Shown here in pieces: positions 24,352 through 25,347 of a DNA stretch of 25,347 nucleotides (positions are counted from its first letter, which is position 1; each line of letters opens with the position of its first letter). The position numbers and the translations under genes are program-made. Below the pieces are notes generated by a model. The model worked only from the letters and a program-made list of their open reading frames with translations, made no database searches and was not told the origin of the DNA. Source of the stretch: Faecalitalea sp. UBA4312 (GTDB lineage: Bacteria > Bacillota_I > Bacilli_A > Erysipelotrichales > Erysipelotrichaceae); the NCBI GenBank assembly GCA_002394635.1, contig DGUK01000076.1:1-25347 (forward strand), in the 5' to 3' direction.

Positions 24352-24622
24352 TAATAAAAGAAAATTGACGCCAGAAAAAATGGTGATTCGACTCTTTGTT
24401 TTCGCTCTAGTTTTTTACTGTGCAACCAAGATCGGCTTGAACTCATATAATATTACGTTGTCGGTGCAGGAGCAGGCTTTGACCCGTACAATGAACCAGA
24501 CACAGCAGGAAGTCGATCAATTGAATACAGATATCAATAATCTTCAGGAAAAGTCCCGTGTTTTGGGAATGTTGGACGATGATGTTGCAGATAATCAAAA
24601 AAATGTATATATTATTGATTAG
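24314..24622 (+). CDS. ftsL: FtsL-like cell division protein
   Basis: 102 residues: a basic cytoplasmic N-terminus (KKNPKVRTKKHNNKRK), one transmembrane helix at about 25-43, then a short extracytoplasmic coiled coil (about 50-85, Q/N/L heptads). This topology and the place between rsmH and the class B PBP gene identify FtsL, whose sequence is poorly conserved. FtsL joins DivIC/DivIB to activate FtsW-PBP synthesis at the septum. GAGGAGAGG precedes the ATG. The protein ends soon after the coiled coil, as in Gram-positive homologues. The name rests on position and topology more than on sequence identity. Confidence 0.75.
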   Translation: MKKNPKVRTKKHNNKRKLTPEKMVIRLFVFALVFYCATKIGLNSYNITLSVQEQALTRTMNQTQQEVDQLNTDINNLQEKSRVLGMLDDDVADNQKNVYIID

Positions 24623-24640
24623 AAGATTGGATTGATTAAG

Positions 24641-25347
24641 ATGGGTGTTAAGCGTAGTAATAAACAACTATTTCGAATGATACAAGTTATGGTAATAATT
24701 GGAACATTAGTAACCGCTAATGTTCTTTTTACCATGGTTACAAAAACACATATATGGTCCGGGCATACGGTTTTAGATGACCGTATCCAGAAGAGTATCG
24801 TAACGACCAACGTTGCAGCAAAACGGGGAACCATCTATGACCGGAACAACCAGATTATTGCGCAGGAGGTCAAAGCGTATACGATTGTGGCCTATCTGGA
24901 TGAATCGTATGCCGATGCAGATGGGAATCCAGATTATGTAAAGAATGCTCGTACAACAGCTAAGAAACTGAAAACGGTGCTCAAGGATATTGATGCCAAT
25001 ACAGTACAGAGCATCATCGAAAATGCGCAGGAAGCTGGAAAAACACAAACAGAGCTAGGCATGGGAACCAAACGTCTGGATAAAGAGACAAAGAAAAAGA
25101 TTGAGAAACTAGATCTACCGGGTATCCATTTTGTGGATACCACGAACCGTGATTATCCGAATACACCGTTTGCCAGCAGTCTGGTTGGCTTTGCGGCTTT
25201 TGATGAGGACAAGCAGGAAATTGATGGAAAAATGGGTCTGGAACAGACATTGAATAAACAGCTGTCCGGTGAAGATGGCATGGTGCAATACCAAAAAACC
25301 GTAACCGGTGATGTATTGCCGGGGACAACGAAGATCCTCAAGCAGTC
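24641..25347 (+). CDS. Class B penicillin-binding protein, 5' part (FtsI/PBP2B/SpoVD type)
   Basis: Starts at the ATG at 24641 and runs off the window, so about 235 residues are visible. A basic cytoplasmic tail and one membrane helix (about 13-33) are followed by the family's N-terminal signature AAKRGTIYDRNNQIIAQ, then a linker domain with PNTPFASSLVGFA and GLEQTLNKQLSG, typical of the class B dimerisation region. The transpeptidase domain with SXXK is beyond the end, as would be any PASTA domains. Position after ftsL fits the septal transpeptidase PBP2B/FtsI or its sporulation paralogue. The ribosome binding site is weak, so expression may depend on coupling to ftsL 18 bp upstream. Confidence 0.88.
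   Translation, partial: MGVKRSNKQLFRMIQVMVIIGTLVTANVLFTMVTKTHIWSGHTVLDDRIQKSIVTTNVAAKRGTIYDRNNQIIAQEVKAYTIVAYLDESYADADGNPDYVKNARTTAKKLKTVLKDIDANTVQSIIENAQEAGKTQTELGMGTKRLDKETKKKIEKLDLPGIHFVDTTNRDYPNTPFASSLVGFAAFDEDKQEIDGKMGLEQTLNKQLSGEDGMVQYQKTVTGDVLPGTTKILKQ

Noticed and set aside
1..25347. Insertion sequences, transposases, tRNA or rRNA genes, CRISPR arrays, defence systems
   Set aside because: I looked for transposase motifs, tRNA-like cloverleaf ends and regular spaced repeats and saw none, despite the duplications and pseudogenes.

Overview
The window reads as an AT-rich chromosome segment of a low-GC Gram-positive bacterium (Bacillota). The main evidence is the division and cell-wall cluster at the right edge (mraZ, rsmH, an FtsL-like gene, the start of a class B penicillin-binding protein). 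Strong Shine-Dalgarno sites, teichoic-acid-type enzymes and a surface protein with ChW (clostridial hydrophobic W) repeats agree with this. An Erysipelotrichia- or Clostridia-like host is my guess; nothing here fixes the genus.

Layout. 1-2400: a two-gene secreted-protein unit, a six-repeat ChW protein with an NlpC/P60-like C-terminus followed by a small acidic exported protein, closed by a terminator. 2507-3727: a CDP-glycerol glycerophosphotransferase-like gene with its own terminator. 3750-7505: two tandem paralogous membrane phosphoglycerol transferases of the LtaS/sulfatase fold, closed by a terminator. 7506-12031: a decayed gene, two family 2 glycosyltransferases, a LicD-family protein, the remnant of a third LtaS-like gene, and a UDP-glucuronate 4-epimerase-like gene ending in a terminator. 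12022-12657: a minus-strand methyltransferase. 12749-19435: a plus-strand operon of three tandem GT4 glycosyltransferases, an ABC-2 permease, a Wzt/TagH-like ATPase and a frameshifted glycosyltransferase pseudogene, then a terminator. 19415-21489: a minus-strand pair, a family 2 glycosyltransferase and an unusual BNR-type beta-propeller-like protein that may be translated from a leaderless mRNA. 21576-22843: UDP-glucose 6-dehydrogenase with its own promoter and terminator. 22895-25347: mraZ with a four-fold 10-bp-period operator, rsmH, ftsL-like and a truncated pbp.

Reading the genes together (inference): the dehydrogenase makes UDP-glucuronate and the epimerase would convert it to UDP-galacturonate. 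The GT2 and GT4 enzymes assemble a cytoplasmic glycan and the Wzm/Wzt-type ABC transporter exports it. LicD, the CDP-glycerol transferase and the two outward-facing LtaS-like enzymes could add phospho-substituents before or after export. The likely product is a uronic-acid-containing, phosphoglycerol-decorated wall polymer (teichuronic or teichoic hybrid). No initiating glycosyl-1-phosphate transferase and no wall ligase are visible here. The locus shows repeated duplication and erosion (three LtaS-like genes, one reduced to a tail; three GT4 copies; two pseudogenes), as expected for a variable surface-polysaccharide region beside conserved division genes.
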